From Akkermansia muciniphila (GTDB lineage Bacteria; Verrucomicrobiota; Verrucomicrobiia; Verrucomicrobiales; Akkermansiaceae): a stretch of 64,000 bases of DNA. Below the pieces are notes generated by a model. It did not search any database. It saw nothing but the letters and a program-made list of their open reading frames with translations, and was not told the DNA's origin. Both the position numbers and the translations under genes were made by a program. The DNA lies in NCBI GenBank assembly GCA_945888515.1, contig CAMDAD010000002.1:62001-126000 (forward strand), written 5' to 3'. Shown piece after piece: positions 9,404-19,873 of this stretch (its first letter is position 1; each line of letters begins with the position of its first letter).

Positions 9404-11329
9404 ATGAGTGATTTTTTGACACACGAATGCGGAATCGCCGCTGTGCGACTGCGCAAGCCGCTAGCCTATTATTATGATCGTTACGGCACCTGTTTGTGGG
9501 GATTCCAGAAGCTGTTCCTGCTGATGGAAAAACAGCACAATCGCGGGCATGATGGTGTGGGCATCGGTTGCGCCAAGCTCAATATGCCGCTGGGCTCGCC
9601 TTATATTTTCCGACGTCGTGATGCGGAAAAGGATTCGCTCGCCAGCTTGTTTCGCGATGAGATCAAGTGGTTCAACAAACTCACTCGAAAAGAAAAACTC
9701 GATCCAAAAAATCCTTGCAGCGTCAAAGAAAACTTCGACTTCGGCGGGGAAATCCTGATCGGTCACCTCCGCTACGGTACCTCTGGCGAGTTCGATTCCG
9801 GCTCCTGTCACCCTTACCTGCGTCGCAGCAACTGGCCAACCCGCACTCTCATGGTGATGGGGAATTTTAACATGACCAACACCAGCGAACTGAACCGCAA
9901 GCTCATCGAGCGCGGCCAGCATCCGGTCTTCGGCACGGATACGCAAACGGTGCTGGAAGAAATCGGCTTCCACCTCGATGAGGCACACACGGATCTATAT
10001 CGTCGCCTCCGCGATGAAGGCGGCGATGGTCACGATATCCCGGAAAAAATTTCCGCTCTGCTCGATGTCGAAAAAATCGTGCAAATCAGTGCCCAGGCCT
10101 GGGATGGCGGTTATGCCATCGTTGGTGTCGTCGGTAATGGCGATATGTTCGTGATGCGCGACCCGCACGGCATCCGCCCTTGCCACATGCTGATGAATGA
10201 GGAGGTGCTCGCATTCGCTTCTGAGAGAGTACCCTTGATGACGGTATTCGAAGCCAGCGCTGCCGAGGTGCGAGTGCTGGAACCAGGCTCGCTCATCGTG
10301 ATCAAGGCCGATGGCTCGATCCGCGAAAGCAAGTTCGCCACCGGTGCGCAGCCCGCTCCCTGCTCGTTCGAAAAAATCTATTTCTCGCGGGGCAACGATC
10401 CTTCTATCTATCGAGAACGCAAAGCGATGGGCGCGGCCTTGGTTGATCAGATTGTCAAAAGCATCGATCACTCGTTCGATAACACCGTTTTTTCCTTCGT
10501 TCCCAATACTGCAGAAACAGCCTACTACGGTATGATGGACGGGCTGCGCATGTATCGTCGACAACAAGTGCGCTCGGAAATTCTGTTAGGTCTCGCCGAG
10601 GGAACCCTCACGCCGGAGAAAGTCGACTCGCTGATTTTGAAAAACTGGCCCTGCGGAGAGAAGATCGCGCACAAGGACATCAAAATGCGCACCTTTATTA
10701 CCCAAGAAAAAGGGCGTGAACAATTGGTGTCACACGTATACGATATCACCTACGGCGTTGTTAAAGAAAATGATCATCTCGTCGTCATTGATGATTCCAT
10801 TGTGCGCGGTACTACGCTCAAGAAATCGATTCTCAAAATCCTCGCTCGAACCAATCCCAAAAAGGTGGTGGTTTGTTCGACCGCTCCGCAAATCCGCTAT
10901 CCTGATTGCTACGGCATCGATATGTCAGAGATGGGCAAATTTATCGCCTTCCAGGCAGCAGTAGCCTTGCACCGTCGTGCTGGTCGTCAATCCTTGCTCG
11001 ATGAAGTCGCGAGACGTTGTCGTGAGGAATTGAAAAAGCCCGTTGCCGAAATGCAGAACGCCGTGAAGATGGTGTATGAAGCCTTCACCGACGAAGAAAT
11101 ATCCGCCGAGATCAGTCGCATGGTTTATCCTGAGGATATGAACTGGAACGGTGAGGTAGAAATCATTTTCCAGACCATCGAGAACCTTCACGCCTCTATC
11201 AAAGGCCCCTGCGGCGACTGGTATTTCACTGGCAACTACCCTACTCCCGGCGGCTACGCCACCGTCAACTCCGCGTATATCCGCTGGTTTGATGGCATGA
11301 GCGGCAGGGGATATGAATTGCCTCTCTGA
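9404..11329 (+). CDS. purF: long-form amidophosphoribosyltransferase-like protein (class II glutamine amidotransferase plus PRTase)
   Basis: The 641-residue protein begins MSDFLTHE-C, so Cys9 would become the N-terminal nucleophile after removal of an eight-residue propeptide, as in PurF. The N-terminal class II amidotransferase domain carries KQHNRGHDGVGIG and LRYGTSGEF. The C-terminal half is a phosphoribosyltransferase domain with the PRPP loop VVIDDSIVRGTT at 460-471. Classical PurF is about 470-510 residues; this form is more than 130 longer and resembles the long PurF-like proteins I recall from Bacteroidetes. Its position directly after purM supports the first committed step of purine synthesis. 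A paralog with a different acceptor cannot be excluded. Confidence 0.82.
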   Translation: MSDFLTHECGIAAVRLRKPLAYYYDRYGTCLWGFQKLFLLMEKQHNRGHDGVGIGCAKLNMPLGSPYIFRRRDAEKDSLASLFRDEIKWFNKLTRKEKLDPKNPCSVKENFDFGGEILIGHLRYGTSGEFDSGSCHPYLRRSNWPTRTLMVMGNFNMTNTSELNRKLIERGQHPVFGTDTQTVLEEIGFHLDEAHTDLYRRLRDEGGDGHDIPEKISALLDVEKIVQISAQAWDGGYAIVGVVGNGDMFVMRDPHGIRPCHMLMNEEVLAFASERVPLMTVFEASAAEVRVLEPGSLIVIKADGSIRESKFATGAQPAPCSFEKIYFSRGNDPSIYRERKAMGAALVDQIVKSIDHSFDNTVFSFVPNTAETAYYGMMDGLRMYRRQQVRSEILLGLAEGTLTPEKVDSLILKNWPCGEKIAHKDIKMRTFITQEKGREQLVSHVYDITYGVVKENDHLVVIDDSIVRGTTLKKSILKILARTNPKKVVVCSTAPQIRYPDCYGIDMSEMGKFIAFQAAVALHRRAGRQSLLDEVARRCREELKKPVAEMQNAVKMVYEAFTDEEISAEISRMVYPEDMNWNGEVEIIFQTIENLHASIKGPCGDWYFTGNYPTPGGYATVNSAYIRWFDGMSGRGYELPL

Positions 11330-11419
11330 GGCGTTACTTCGAAAGAATGTTGCTTCGACTTACTAGAATCATCGTTTTTAATGATTCATCTATTACGATG
11401 GGTAGTAGAAGGCTTGTAT

Positions 11420-12223
11420 CTAGGGATTAGCAGGTGTTTTGACAAAGACCATGAAATGCTGCCATGGGAGCTGCCGCTTGTTAGAAGCTAACGAAAATCC
11501 TGCTACAGCGAACTCCTTGCGTGCCTGTTCTTCGGTCATCTTGTGCAAGGGCTTGATCGGCACAAGTGGATCCTCGGCGCGAAACTCTAACAAAATGATG
11601 CGACCATCGGGCTTCAGCGCCTTGTGCAGAGAGCGCAGCATTTCGGCAGGGTGGGAAAATTCGTGATAGGCATCGACCATGAGTGCGGCATCCAGAGAGT
11701 TTACCGGGAGCTTGATGTCATCGATCGCACCGAGGTGGCCCTGAACGTTGGTGATGTTTAGCTCGGCAGATCGTTTGGCAAGGAATTCGAGCATTTCCTG
11801 TTGGATATCGACGCCGATCACCTTTCCCTTTGGCACTTTTTCCGCGAGACGGAATGCATAGTAGCCGGAACCCGCGCCGATGTCCGCAATCACATCGGAG
11901 GGTCTGAGTTCGATAGCTTCAAGGGCCCGGCTCGGCGCTTCCTCGCGCTCGCGCTCATCGCGCTCCAGCCAACCAATCGCCGGATGTCCCATGACATGGG
12001 CGATTTCGCGCCCCATGTAGTACTTGCCGATGCCATCAGGAGTGGGATCGCGGAACTCATAGACCGGCGCGGCGGGCGCGGGAGTTTCCACCACGGCAGC
12101 GGGTGCGATTCGTTCGGGTGGATTGGCTGGCGGTACGGGCACATCCGTTCGCGGACGCAAATAATACGCCGCAATCCCCGCCACGATGCAAAGCCAAAAC
12201 AAAAGTGAGGTGCGCTTCATCAT
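11420..12223 (-). CDS. membrane-anchored class I SAM-dependent methyltransferase
   Basis: The 267-residue protein starts with a hydrophobic signal anchor (RTSLLFWLCIVAGIAAYYL) followed by a Pro/Ala-rich spacer. A methyltransferase fold then begins at about residue 110 with the SAM-binding motif VIADIGAGSGYYAFRLAE, the acidic end of strand 2 (VIGVDIQQEML) and the later LKPDGRIILLEF strand. The N-terminus predicts export or anchoring outside the cytoplasm, which is odd for an enzyme that needs SAM; proteins of this kind are common in Verrucomicrobia and Planctomycetes. The substrate is unknown. It faces the purF-like gene tail to tail, with only a weak hairpin (11366-11387) between. Confidence 0.8.
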   Translation of the reverse strand: MMKRTSLLFWLCIVAGIAAYYLRPRTDVPVPPANPPERIAPAAVVETPAPAAPVYEFRDPTPDGIGKYYMGREIAHVMGHPAIGWLERDEREREEAPSRALEAIELRPSDVIADIGAGSGYYAFRLAEKVPKGKVIGVDIQQEMLEFLAKRSAELNITNVQGHLGAIDDIKLPVNSLDAALMVDAYHEFSHPAEMLRSLHKALKPDGRIILLEFRAEDPLVPIKPLHKMTEEQARKEFAVAGFSLASNKRQLPWQHFMVFVKTPANP

Positions 12224-12332
12224 GTTATGTGCAGATACTGCGCGCGACGAGTGGTTTTGTCATGGTAGGAACAATGCATCAGGCATTGTTGACTCGTCCC
12301 GCTATGAGGTGTGAATTTTTGGTGGATTTTCA

Positions 12333-12405
12333 CCCACGATTGAAATCGTGGGCTCCCGATTGAGTCGTCGCGTTGCGACGAGGTAAGATGCGTTGCGTTG
12401 CGACG
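12333..12405. repeat. REP-like palindromic element
   Basis: A perfect 9-bp palindrome (CCCACGATT / AATCGTGGG, 12333-12352, two-base loop) is followed by a 6-bp hairpin CGTCGC-GTT-GCGACG (12366-12380) and a direct repeat of CGTTGCGACG at 12371-12380 and 12396-12405. The arrangement resembles repetitive extragenic palindromes that are spread through genomes by RAYT-type transposases. Only one cluster lies in this window, so its dispersed nature is inferred. Confidence 0.5.
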
Positions 12406-12457
12406 GGGAGGTGTTAGGCGCGATTCTTTTGATGCCGCGTTGTGAGATGCAAACGAC

Positions 12458-12486
12458 AAAACCCACGAGGGAGATTCGTGGGTTTT
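12458..12486 (-). terminator. intrinsic terminator after gltD
   Basis: An 11-bp perfect stem (12458-12468 with 12476-12486, seven-base loop) ends in four T residues when read in the gltD direction. It lies 45 bases past the gltD stop. The A/T-flanked stem could also act weakly on the other strand. Confidence 0.8.
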
Positions 12487-12530
12487 GTTATGATGATTTT
12501 TTGGTTTGGCGTTGGGATAGCGCTACCAAG

Positions 12531-14015
12531 TTAGGGCAAATTCGTGGTGCCCATGAGGTAACGGTCGCATTCTCTCGCGGCGCCGCGGCCTTCGTTGAAG
12601 GCCCAGACAACTAGCGATTGACCACGGCGGCAGTCGCCGGCGGCGAAGACGCCGGGGATGTTGGTGGTATATTTTTCGTGTTGCGCGTTGATGTTGCTGC
12701 GGGCATCGCGGTCGAGATTCATACTCTCTAACAAGTCTTGCTCTGGGCCGAGGAAGCCCATCGCCAACAAGACTAATTCAGCGGGCATGATTTTTTCGGT
12801 GCCAGGAATATTCTTAGGGATGAACTGACCTTGATCGTTCTTAGTCCACTCCACCTGCACGGTGTGCACAGCTTTGACATGGCCGTGTTCATCTCCTTCA
12901 AAGTGCGTGGCGGTGGTGGTGTAGATGCGCGGGTCACTGCCATTGACCGCGGCAGCTTCTTCTTGGCCATAGTCCATTTTGTAAACTTTTGGCCACTCTG
13001 GCCACGGATTGTTGGCGGCGCGTTGGTTGGGCGGCTTGGGCAGGAGTTCGAGTTGGCAAACGCTAACACAACCATGGCGCAGAGAGGTGCCCACGCAGTC
13101 GGTTCCGGTATCGCCTCCACCAATGATCACAACGTTTTTTCCTTTGGCGGTGATGAAGTGATCGTTCGAATTGCCATCGAGCACAGCCTGGGTGTTAGCA
13201 GTGAGAAACTCCATGGCAAAGTGGATGCCTTTCAGTTCACGACCAGCAATGGGCAGGTCACGTGGCTTTGTAGCACCGGTGCACAGGATGACGGCATCGA
13301 AGTCTTTTTGCAACTGGTCGTGGGTGATATCTTTGCCGATGTTTACGTTACAGCGGAATTTCACGCCTTCGTCTTCGAGCAGTTCGATGCGGCGCAGCAC
13401 GACTTCTTTTTTGTCGAGCTTCATGTTGGGGATGCCATACATCAGCAAGCCGCCGGGGCGGTCGGCACGCTCGAATACGGTGACGGTGTGTCCTGCTTGA
13501 TTGAGCTGAGCGGCAGCCGAGAGTCCAGCGGGGCCCGAGCCGATGATAGCGACTTTTTTGCCGGTGCGCTTCGCGGGTGGCTTGGCGACGACCCAGCCTT
13601 CTTCCCATCCTTTGTCGATGATCGAGACCTCGATGTTTTTGATGGTGACGGGTGGGTTGTTCATGCCCAGCACGCAAGAGCCTTCGCAGGGTGCGGGGCA
13701 GACGCGACCGGTAAATTCGGGGAAATTGTTGGTCTTGTGGAGGCGATCGAGTGCATCACGCCACAGACCACGATAGACGAGATCGTTCCACTCGGGGATC
13801 AGGTTATTGATTGGGCAACCGCTGGCCATGCCGCTGATGATCTTGCCGGTGTGGCAAAACGGTACGCCGCAATCCATGCAGCGTGAGCCTTGGGTGCGCA
13901 GTTTTTCCTCCGGCATGTGAAGGTGGATTTCTTTCCAGTCCTTGATGCGTTCGAGTGGCGAGCGATCGGCGGGGAGCTCGCGGGTGTATTCCATGAATCC
14001 GGTTGGTTTGCCCAT
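12531..14015 (-). CDS. gltD: glutamate synthase (NADPH) small subunit
   Basis: The 494-residue protein takes electrons from NADPH and passes them to the large subunit. The N-terminal 4Fe-4S region carries paired cysteine clusters ([39 protein letters not shown]). Two Rossmann motifs follow: [14 protein letters not shown] for FAD near 150 and [13 protein letters not shown] for NADPH near 290. A closing [18 protein letters not shown] segment is typical of the family. It follows gltB on the same strand after a 69-base spacer that holds an inverted repeat, and it ends before a strong terminator. The usual GltBD order and length make the call secure. Confidence 0.96.
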   Translation of the reverse strand: MGKPTGFMEYTRELPADRSPLERIKDWKEIHLHMPEEKLRTQGSRCMDCGVPFCHTGKIISGMASGCPINNLIPEWNDLVYRGLWRDALDRLHKTNNFPEFTGRVCPAPCEGSCVLGMNNPPVTIKNIEVSIIDKGWEEGWVVAKPPAKRTGKKVAIIGSGPAGLSAAAQLNQAGHTVTVFERADRPGGLLMYGIPNMKLDKKEVVLRRIELLEDEGVKFRCNVNIGKDITHDQLQKDFDAVILCTGATKPRDLPIAGRELKGIHFAMEFLTANTQAVLDGNSNDHFITAKGKNVVIIGGGDTGTDCVGTSLRHGCVSVCQLELLPKPPNQRAANNPWPEWPKVYKMDYGQEEAAAVNGSDPRIYTTTATHFEGDEHGHVKAVHTVQVEWTKNDQGQFIPKNIPGTEKIMPAELVLLAMGFLGPEQDLLESMNLDRDARSNINAQHEKYTTNIPGVFAAGDCRRGQSLVVWAFNEGRGAARECDRYLMGTTNLP

Positions 14016-14034
14016 TTTTTTATTTTTCTATTGT

Positions 14035-14076
14035 GATCAGTCAGATTGGTTGGATCAGACGGATTGGTCTGATCGA
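14035..14076 (-). repeat. tandem and inverted repeat in the gltB-gltD spacer
   Basis: Two 18-base units (14035-14052 and 14053-14070, 14 of 18 positions identical) both start GATCAG. The second unit also forms a perfect 8-bp hairpin, GATCAGAC with GTCTGATC (14053-14060 and 14067-14074). In the transcript this hairpin sits between the gltB stop and the gltD start, with no T run after it, so it more likely affects mRNA processing or the ratio of the subunits than termination. Confidence 0.65.
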
Positions 14077-14084
14077 TTTTTTGC

Positions 14085-17000
14085 TTAGCCGCCTCCCAAA
14101 CGCGCCACGTCTTTGGCATTGGCTTCAAAGGCCGCATTGAGAGCGTCGTCGCCGCTGAGGCCGTCGGCTTCGGCTTTGGCGATGGCTTGCAGAACGCGTT
14201 TGTAGTCGCGCGGCATGACGCGCACGAACTTGGTCACGGCATTTTTCCAGTCAGCGAGGATGGTGTTAGCCTTCTTGCTGAGGGTGATGTCAGCGTGTTT
14301 TTGTATTAAAGTGCGGAGCACCTCGGCGTCGTCTTCATCGACGCTTTCGAGATCGACCATCATTTTGTTGCAGCGAGTAGCGAAATCGCCTTTTTCATCG
14401 TAGATGTAAGCGACGCCACCACTCATCCCTGCTGCGAAATTACGGCCGGTGGTGCCGAGCACGACGACTTTTCCGCCCGTCATGTATTCGCAACCGTGAT
14501 CGCCTATGCCTTCAACGACGGCATGCACGCCGGAGTTCCGCACTGCGAAACGCTCGCCTGCGACACCGCGCACGAAGAGCTCACCGCTGGTCGCCCCATA
14601 AAGCGCGACGTTGCCGATGATAATATTGTCTTCTGCCGCGAAGGTGGCTTTTGCATCGGGGTAAATCGCGATGCGTCCACCGCTGAGGCCTTTGCCGACG
14701 TAGTCGTTGGCGTCGCCCTCGACTTCGATCGTGATGCCTTTCGGGATAAACGCGCCGATACTCTGACCGGCTGAGCCGCGGAAATGCATCTGCACCGTGT
14801 CATCGGGCAGGCCGTTCCAGTGGCGCTTGGTGATCTCGTTGCCGAGGATGGTGCCGACGACGCGGTCGGTGTTTTTGATCGGCAGCTTGATCGAAACTTT
14901 TTCACCTTTTTCGATGGCTGGCTTGCAGGCATCGAGCAGGGTGGTGAGGTCTAGCGATTTTTCCAAACCGTGATCCTGCGTCTCCGTGCAGTAGCGTCCG
15001 ACTTCAGGTCCGACGTTGGGCGAGTAGAGGATTTTCGAGAGATCGATGCCTTTCGCTTTCCAGTGATCGACCGCTTTTTTCGGCTCTAACACATCGGTGC
15101 GACCTACCATGTCGGTAAGTTTGCGGAAACCGAGTTCCGCCATAATTTCGCGTACTTCCTGAGCGATGAACTTCATGAAATTCACGGCGTGTTCGGGATC
15201 GCCGGTGAATTTTTTACGCAACTCTGGGTCTTGGGTCGCGACGCCAACGGGGCAGGTGTTCAAGTGGCAAACACGCATCATGATGCAGCCTAGGCTGACC
15301 AGCGGCGCGGTGGCGAAACCAAATTCCTCGGCACCGAGAAGCGCGGCGATTACGACATCGCGACCAGTTTTGAGCTGGCCATCGGTCTCAACGGCGATGC
15401 GCGAGCGTAGGTTATTCAAGACGAGAGTCTGGTGCGTTTCGGCGAGGCCGAGTTCCCAAGGCAGACCAGCGTGTTTGATGGAGGTTTGCGGCGAAGCGCC
15501 TGTGCCACCATCGAAGCCAGAAATGAGCACCACATCGGCGTGTGCTTTTGCCACACCAGCAGCGATAGTACCAACGCCCACTTCGCTCACCAGCTTGACG
15601 CTGACGCGCGCCGCGCGGTTGGCATTTTTCAGGTCATGGATCAATTCCGCGAGGTCTTCGATCGAATAAATGTCGTGGTGGGGTGGGGGAGAAATGAGTC
15701 CCACGCCGGGGGTGGAGTGGCGCGTCTTGGCGATCCAGGGATAGACTTTTCCGCCGGGGAGTTGACCGCCTTCGCCGGGCTTCGCACCCTGCGCCAGTTT
15801 GATTTGCAGCTCGCGGGCTTGCGTTAGATAAAGGCTAGTCACGCCGAATCGTCCGGAAGCCACTTGCTTGATCGCGCTGTTTTTTGAGTCGCCGTTTTCG
15901 TTAGTCCAGGTATAGCGATCGGGGTCTTCGCCGCCTTCGCCCGTGTTCGATTTCCCTCCGACGCGGTTCATCGCGATGGCAAGCGCTTCGTGCGCTTCGC
16001 CAGAGATCGAACCGTAGCTCATGGCACCGGATTTGAAACGCTTGAGGATTTCCTCCTCCGACTCCACTTCCTCGATGGGGATGGGTGTGCGGGTTTTGAA
16101 ATCGAGCATCCCACGCAGGGTGAAACGTTGTTTGTCCTGCTCGTTGACGAGGCTGGAATAGGTCTTGAACGTTTTGTAATTGCCGCTGCGTACTGCGCTT
16201 TGCAGCGAGTGAATGACTTGAGGGCTGAACAAATGCGCTTCGCCTTCCGAACGCCATTGGTAGTCGCCTCCGACTTCCAGCGGTTCGGTTCGTCCCGATT
16301 GTTCGGAGTAGGCGCGTTGGTGGCGCTCCAAGGACTCGGTTGTAATCGCTTCGAGGTCTGATCCTTCAATGCGAGTGGCAGTCCCAGTGAAAAAGCGATC
16401 CACCACTTTCTGCTGCAGGCCGACGCATTCAAAAATCTGCGCGCCGAGGTAGCTTTGGATGGTCGAAATGCCAATCTTCGATGCCACTTTGACGATGCCT
16501 TTGGTCGCGGATTTGATGAAATTTTTGCAGGCGGTGTAGTGATCGACTCCGACCAGCAGACCTTGAGCGATCATGTCTTCTAGCGTTTCGAAGGCAAGAT
16601 ACGGATTGATTGCCGCACAGCCATAGCCGACCAAGGTGCAGAAATGGTGCACTTCGCGCGGCTCCCCAGATTCGAGCACTAGGCCGACTTTCGTGCGCTT
16701 GCCTTCGCGGATCAGGTAATGATGGAGGCCGGAAACCGCCAGAAGCGCGGGCATCGCTGCGTGGTTGTCATCGACACCACGGTCGCTCAGGATCAGAATA
16801 TTCATTCCTGCGTCGATCTGCAAGCTTGCCTGAAGACAAAGTTCATCAAATGCTTGTTCGAGGCCTTTGGTGCCTTTGGCCGGGTCGAAGAGGATAGGCA
16901 AAGTTACCGAACGGAACTCTCCTTGAGCCACGTGCTTGAGTTTCGCGAGTTCCTCATTGGAAAGGATGGGCGTTTGCAACTCGATCAAATGAGCGCTTTC

Positions 17001-18671
17001 CGGTTGCGGGTCGAGCAGGTTACGCTCGGGACCAATGGTGGTAACCGAAGAAGTCACGATCTCCTCGCGGATGCAGTCGATGGGCGGGTTGGTGACTTGT
17101 GCAAACAGCTGCTTAAAATAATCGTATAACAACTTCGACTTATTGGATAGAACGGCGAGAGGGATATCCGTGCCCATGGCTCCAGTGGCTTCGACGCCGT
17201 CCTTCGCCATTGGCAGCAAAATTTTCCGCTGGTCTTCAAAAGTGTATCCAAACGCATGTTGGCGCTGGGTGAGGGTGCGCAGATCGGCCTTAGGGACGGC
17301 GGGGGCTGCTTGCACATCGGCAAGATGAATGAGATTTTCATCGAGCCATTGGCGATAGGGTTGTTCTGAGGCGATGCGTTGTTTGATCTCCTCATCTGCG
17401 ACGATGCGGCCCTCGGTCATATCTACGAGGAACATGCGCCCGGGTTGCAGGCGACCTTTGCTGGCGATGTTTTCTGGAGGGATGGGCAAGACCCCAGCCT
17501 CCGAGGCCATGATGACGTAGTCGTCTTTGGTGACATAATAACGCGAGGGACGCAGACCATTGCGGTCAAGAGTGGCCCCGATCATCGTGCCGTCGGTAAA
17601 AGCGACCGATGCCGGACCATCCCATGGTTCCATCAGGCAGGAGTGGTATTGATAAAACGCTTTTTTCTCCTCACTCATGGACTCGTGACCTGACCATGGC
17701 TCGGGAATCATCATCATCATCGCGTGCGGTAGTGAACGCCCACCCATGACGAGCAACTCGAACACATTGTCGAACTTCGCTGAATCCGATCCTTGTTCAT
17801 TTACGATTGGTTGGATTTTTTTGATCAATTCACCGAACTGTGAACTCTCGAGAAGAGGTTGGCGGGCATTCATCCAATTGACATTGCCACGCAGCGTGTT
17901 GATTTCTCCATTGTGTGCGATGTAACGGAACGGATGCGCGCGCTCCCAGCTAGGGAAGGTATTGGTCGAAAAACGCGAGTGCACGAGAGCCAATGCGGTG
18001 TCCATGTCTGGATCTTGCAGGTCGAGGAAATACTTACCTACCTGCTCAGGCATGAGCATGCCTTTGTAGATCGCCGTGCGGGCGGAGAGGCTGGAGCAAT
18101 ACCAGTGATCGTCGATTTTTGCACTGCGGATGCGGAAGTAGCTGATCTTCCTTAGGGAAAAAAGTTGACGCTCGAATGCGAGATCGTCCGTGCAACTCTC
18201 CTCGCGTGCGAGGAAGACTTGGCGCATGAATGGCTCGCTAGCGAGAGCGGTTTTGCCAAGCGAGGAGTTATCCGTCGGCACATCGCGCCAACCGAGCACG
18301 CGGAGGCCCAGTTCGGCAGCGACTTGTTCAAACAATGCCTCGCTTGCCTTGCGCACATGGGGATTGGGCGAGAGGTAAGCCATGCCAAGACCATATCGAC
18401 CCGCTTCGGGCAGAGTGAATCCAAGGTTTGCGGTGGCTTTTTGCAAGAACTTGTGTGGCACCTGAATGAGGATACCAGCGCCATCGCCCGTATTTGTTTC
18501 ACAACCACAAGCGCCGCGATGGTCCATGTTTACCAGAACCGTAAGGGCCTGCCCGATGATTTCATGGGCCCGTTTCCCTTTCATTTGGCAGATGAAACCG
18601 ACGCCACAGGCGTCATGTTCGTTGCTCGGGTCGTAGAGTCCTTGTTTCTCAGGTGGTCCGTATTTGCTCAT
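14085..18671 (-). CDS. gltB: glutamate synthase large subunit
   Basis: The ATG at 18671 gives 1528 residues, the standard size of the alpha subunit. The class II amidotransferase nucleophile is Cys22 in [16 protein letters not shown]; the family usually removes a propeptide ahead of it. The central and FMN-binding synthase domains show [44 protein letters not shown] and [18 protein letters not shown]; the 3Fe-4S cysteines lie in [16 protein letters not shown]-like sequence ([15 protein letters not shown]). The C-terminal beta-helix GXGXG domain is also present. It makes two glutamates from glutamine and 2-oxoglutarate with GltD. An upstream in-frame start at 18728 would add 19 residues without family character. 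Confidence 0.97.
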   Translation of the reverse strand: MSKYGPPEKQGLYDPSNEHDACGVGFICQMKGKRAHEIIGQALTVLVNMDHRGACGCETNTGDGAGILIQVPHKFLQKATANLGFTLPEAGRYGLGMAYLSPNPHVRKASEALFEQVAAELGLRVLGWRDVPTDNSSLGKTALASEPFMRQVFLAREESCTDDLAFERQLFSLRKISYFRIRSAKIDDHWYCSSLSARTAIYKGMLMPEQVGKYFLDLQDPDMDTALALVHSRFSTNTFPSWERAHPFRYIAHNGEINTLRGNVNWMNARQPLLESSQFGELIKKIQPIVNEQGSDSAKFDNVFELLVMGGRSLPHAMMMMIPEPWSGHESMSEEKKAFYQYHSCLMEPWDGPASVAFTDGTMIGATLDRNGLRPSRYYVTKDDYVIMASEAGVLPIPPENIASKGRLQPGRMFLVDMTEGRIVADEEIKQRIASEQPYRQWLDENLIHLADVQAAPAVPKADLRTLTQRQHAFGYTFEDQRKILLPMAKDGVEATGAMGTDIPLAVLSNKSKLLYDYFKQLFAQVTNPPIDCIREEIVTSSVTTIGPERNLLDPQPESAHLIELQTPILSNEELAKLKHVAQGEFRSVTLPILFDPAKGTKGLEQAFDELCLQASLQIDAGMNILILSDRGVDDNHAAMPALLAVSGLHHYLIREGKRTKVGLVLESGEPREVHHFCTLVGYGCAAINPYLAFETLEDMIAQGLLVGVDHYTACKNFIKSATKGIVKVASKIGISTIQSYLGAQIFECVGLQQKVVDRFFTGTATRIEGSDLEAITTESLERHQRAYSEQSGRTEPLEVGGDYQWRSEGEAHLFSPQVIHSLQSAVRSGNYKTFKTYSSLVNEQDKQRFTLRGMLDFKTRTPIPIEEVESEEEILKRFKSGAMSYGSISGEAHEALAIAMNRVGGKSNTGEGGEDPDRYTWTNENGDSKNSAIKQVASGRFGVTSLYLTQARELQIKLAQGAKPGEGGQLPGGKVYPWIAKTRHSTPGVGLISPPPHHDIYSIEDLAELIHDLKNANRAARVSVKLVSEVGVGTIAAGVAKAHADVVLISGFDGGTGASPQTSIKHAGLPWELGLAETHQTLVLNNLRSRIAVETDGQLKTGRDVVIAALLGAEEFGFATAPLVSLGCIMMRVCHLNTCPVGVATQDPELRKKFTGDPEHAVNFMKFIAQEVREIMAELGFRKLTDMVGRTDVLEPKKAVDHWKAKGIDLSKILYSPNVGPEVGRYCTETQDHGLEKSLDLTTLLDACKPAIEKGEKVSIKLPIKNTDRVVGTILGNEITKRHWNGLPDDTVQMHFRGSAGQSIGAFIPKGITIEVEGDANDYVGKGLSGGRIAIYPDAKATFAAEDNIIIGNVALYGATSGELFVRGVAGERFAVRNSGVHAVVEGIGDHGCEYMTGGKVVVLGTTGRNFAAGMSGGVAYIYDEKGDFATRCNKMMVDLESVDEDDAEVLRTLIQKHADITLSKKANTILADWKNAVTKFVRVMPRDYKRVLQAIAKAEADGLSGDDALNAAFEANAKDVARLGGG

Positions 18672-18891
18672 GTTGTTGGATGATGAAAGAGGGGGGAGAA
18701 CAGTAGATGAGATTGGGAAAACTAGCAAGCCAGAAATGCGGCAGTATTGCTGTCATACTCAAGATGATGGAGAAGGCCTGAGTATTTGGGGCTCCAAGGC
18801 ACTGATCGTGCGGTGTGTTTCTTCGTTTGCTATGGCGGAAATATGGATGCGAAAGTGATGAGAGCATCACCGAGGTCGTCGCTGAGATGCT

Positions 18892-19197
18892 TTAGGGGGT
18901 ATCGAAATGTTGCAACCTTTGATCGATCACAAAGGGGCCGAAAGGAATCAGCGTGGCGATGAACGCGATCGTCGCCCAGCGGAAACTCAGGCGCTCGCTG
19001 AGAAAAGCATGCAACAACACCAGACTAAATAACAGGAACAAAACACCATGAACCATGCCTACGATGCTCACGGCTTCAGGCATGTCGGCATAGTATTTCA
19101 GAGGCATCGCTAGCCCCAAGAGCAGTAAAAACGAAATGCCCTCGATCGCGCCGACCAGGCGAACGCGTCCCACCAGTGTTTTGTATGAACCCCTCAT
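18892..19197 (-). CDS. small DUF3817-like membrane protein
   Basis: From the ATG at 19197 the protein has 101 residues and three hydrophobic segments (ISFLLLLGLAMPLKYYA; VGMVHGVLFLLFSLVLLHAF; WATIAFIATLIPFGPFVID). The pattern RVRLVGAIEGISFLLLLGLAMPLKY with a following MVHGVLF matches DUF3817 proteins, integral membrane proteins of unknown role. An upstream in-frame start exists, but the extra 37 residues are polar and run back into the divergent gene at 19307. It shares a 109-base upstream region with that gene. Confidence 0.82.
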   Translation of the reverse strand: MRGSYKTLVGRVRLVGAIEGISFLLLLGLAMPLKYYADMPEAVSIVGMVHGVLFLLFSLVLLHAFLSERLSFRWATIAFIATLIPFGPFVIDQRLQHFDTP

Positions 19198-19306
19198 GTG
19201 ACTCTCTCGACCCCACGGTAGACGGATTCGCGCGGATTGCAAGCGAGCATTGGGCCATGTCTCGTCTTTAGCTTGCGGAAACACGAGCGACAGATAGACT
19301 AGCGGC

Positions 19307-19789
19307 ATGGATCATCCATCCAGTTCTCTGCCGGGCTTGCGGCTTTTTTGCCAAGTCGCTGTCGGCCTCTTGTTGCTCTATGCCGGAGGGCAAAAATTGT
19401 TCGTCAGCGGCGTGGTGCAGTTCATGAGCGATGTGGAAAAATTTCAGATCTTGCCCGCCTCGCTCGTTCCTATGGTAGCGTATTTAATGCCGTGGTGGGA
19501 AGTGGCGACAGGCCTATGCCTGATGCTGGATGTAATGCGCAAGGGGGCGCTCTTCAGCGCGCTACTCATGACTTTGTTTTTCTGTGGAGTGATCGGCTGG
19601 GCTTGGCATCGCGGGCTCGACATTTCCTGCGGATGCTTTGGTAAATCGGATGCGACCATCCATTACCCGAAGAAATCCGTTGAGCTGCTGCTGCAGTTGG
19701 CGGCCTTGATTTTTGCCGCATCCGGGCCGGTGCTGGTTTGGCGGGAGATGGACTCAGCGGCTCGTGATGCATCAAGGAAAAATTCATGA
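19307..19789 (+). CDS. MauE/DoxX-family membrane protein
   Basis: The 160-residue protein has four hydrophobic segments, beginning RLFCQVAVGLLLLYAGGQKLF, with the G-x-x-K motif of DoxX/MauE proteins. A conserved C-G-C-F-G motif lies after the third segment (DISCGCFGKSD). In this family the paired cysteines are associated with thiol redox functions or with quinone-type membrane partners. It ends 84 bases before gcvP on the same strand, but nothing links the two functionally. A redox-associated role is inferred from the cysteines only. Confidence 0.82.
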   Translation: MDHPSSSLPGLRLFCQVAVGLLLLYAGGQKLFVSGVVQFMSDVEKFQILPASLVPMVAYLMPWWEVATGLCLMLDVMRKGALFSALLMTLFFCGVIGWAWHRGLDISCGCFGKSDATIHYPKKSVELLLQLAALIFAASGPVLVWREMDSAARDASRKNS

Positions 19790-19873
19790 TTTTTGCAAGT
19801 CCGAGTTGCGGTCGCACGAAAATCCGCTATGCAGGAGCAGTCCATTATTTTTACCATCAGTGAGTCAGTTGAA

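Larger units (their letters stand above)
12224..12530. other. intergenic region with REP-like hairpins, no gene
   Basis: This 307-base gap between gltD and the methyltransferase gene holds several palindromes but no credible gene. From left to right: a plain stretch to about 12330, a perfect 9-bp inverted repeat (12333-12352), a 6-bp hairpin (12366-12380), a partial second copy of its GTTGCGACG core near 12397, and the terminator of the glt genes (12458-12486). Confidence 0.7.

Noticed and set aside
12220-12459. 80-residue frame across the REP-like region
   Set aside because: It is made of translated palindromes and has no protein-like composition.
19790-19873. glycine riboswitch upstream of gcvP
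   Set aside because: The gap is only 84 bases and shows no paired aptamer core.
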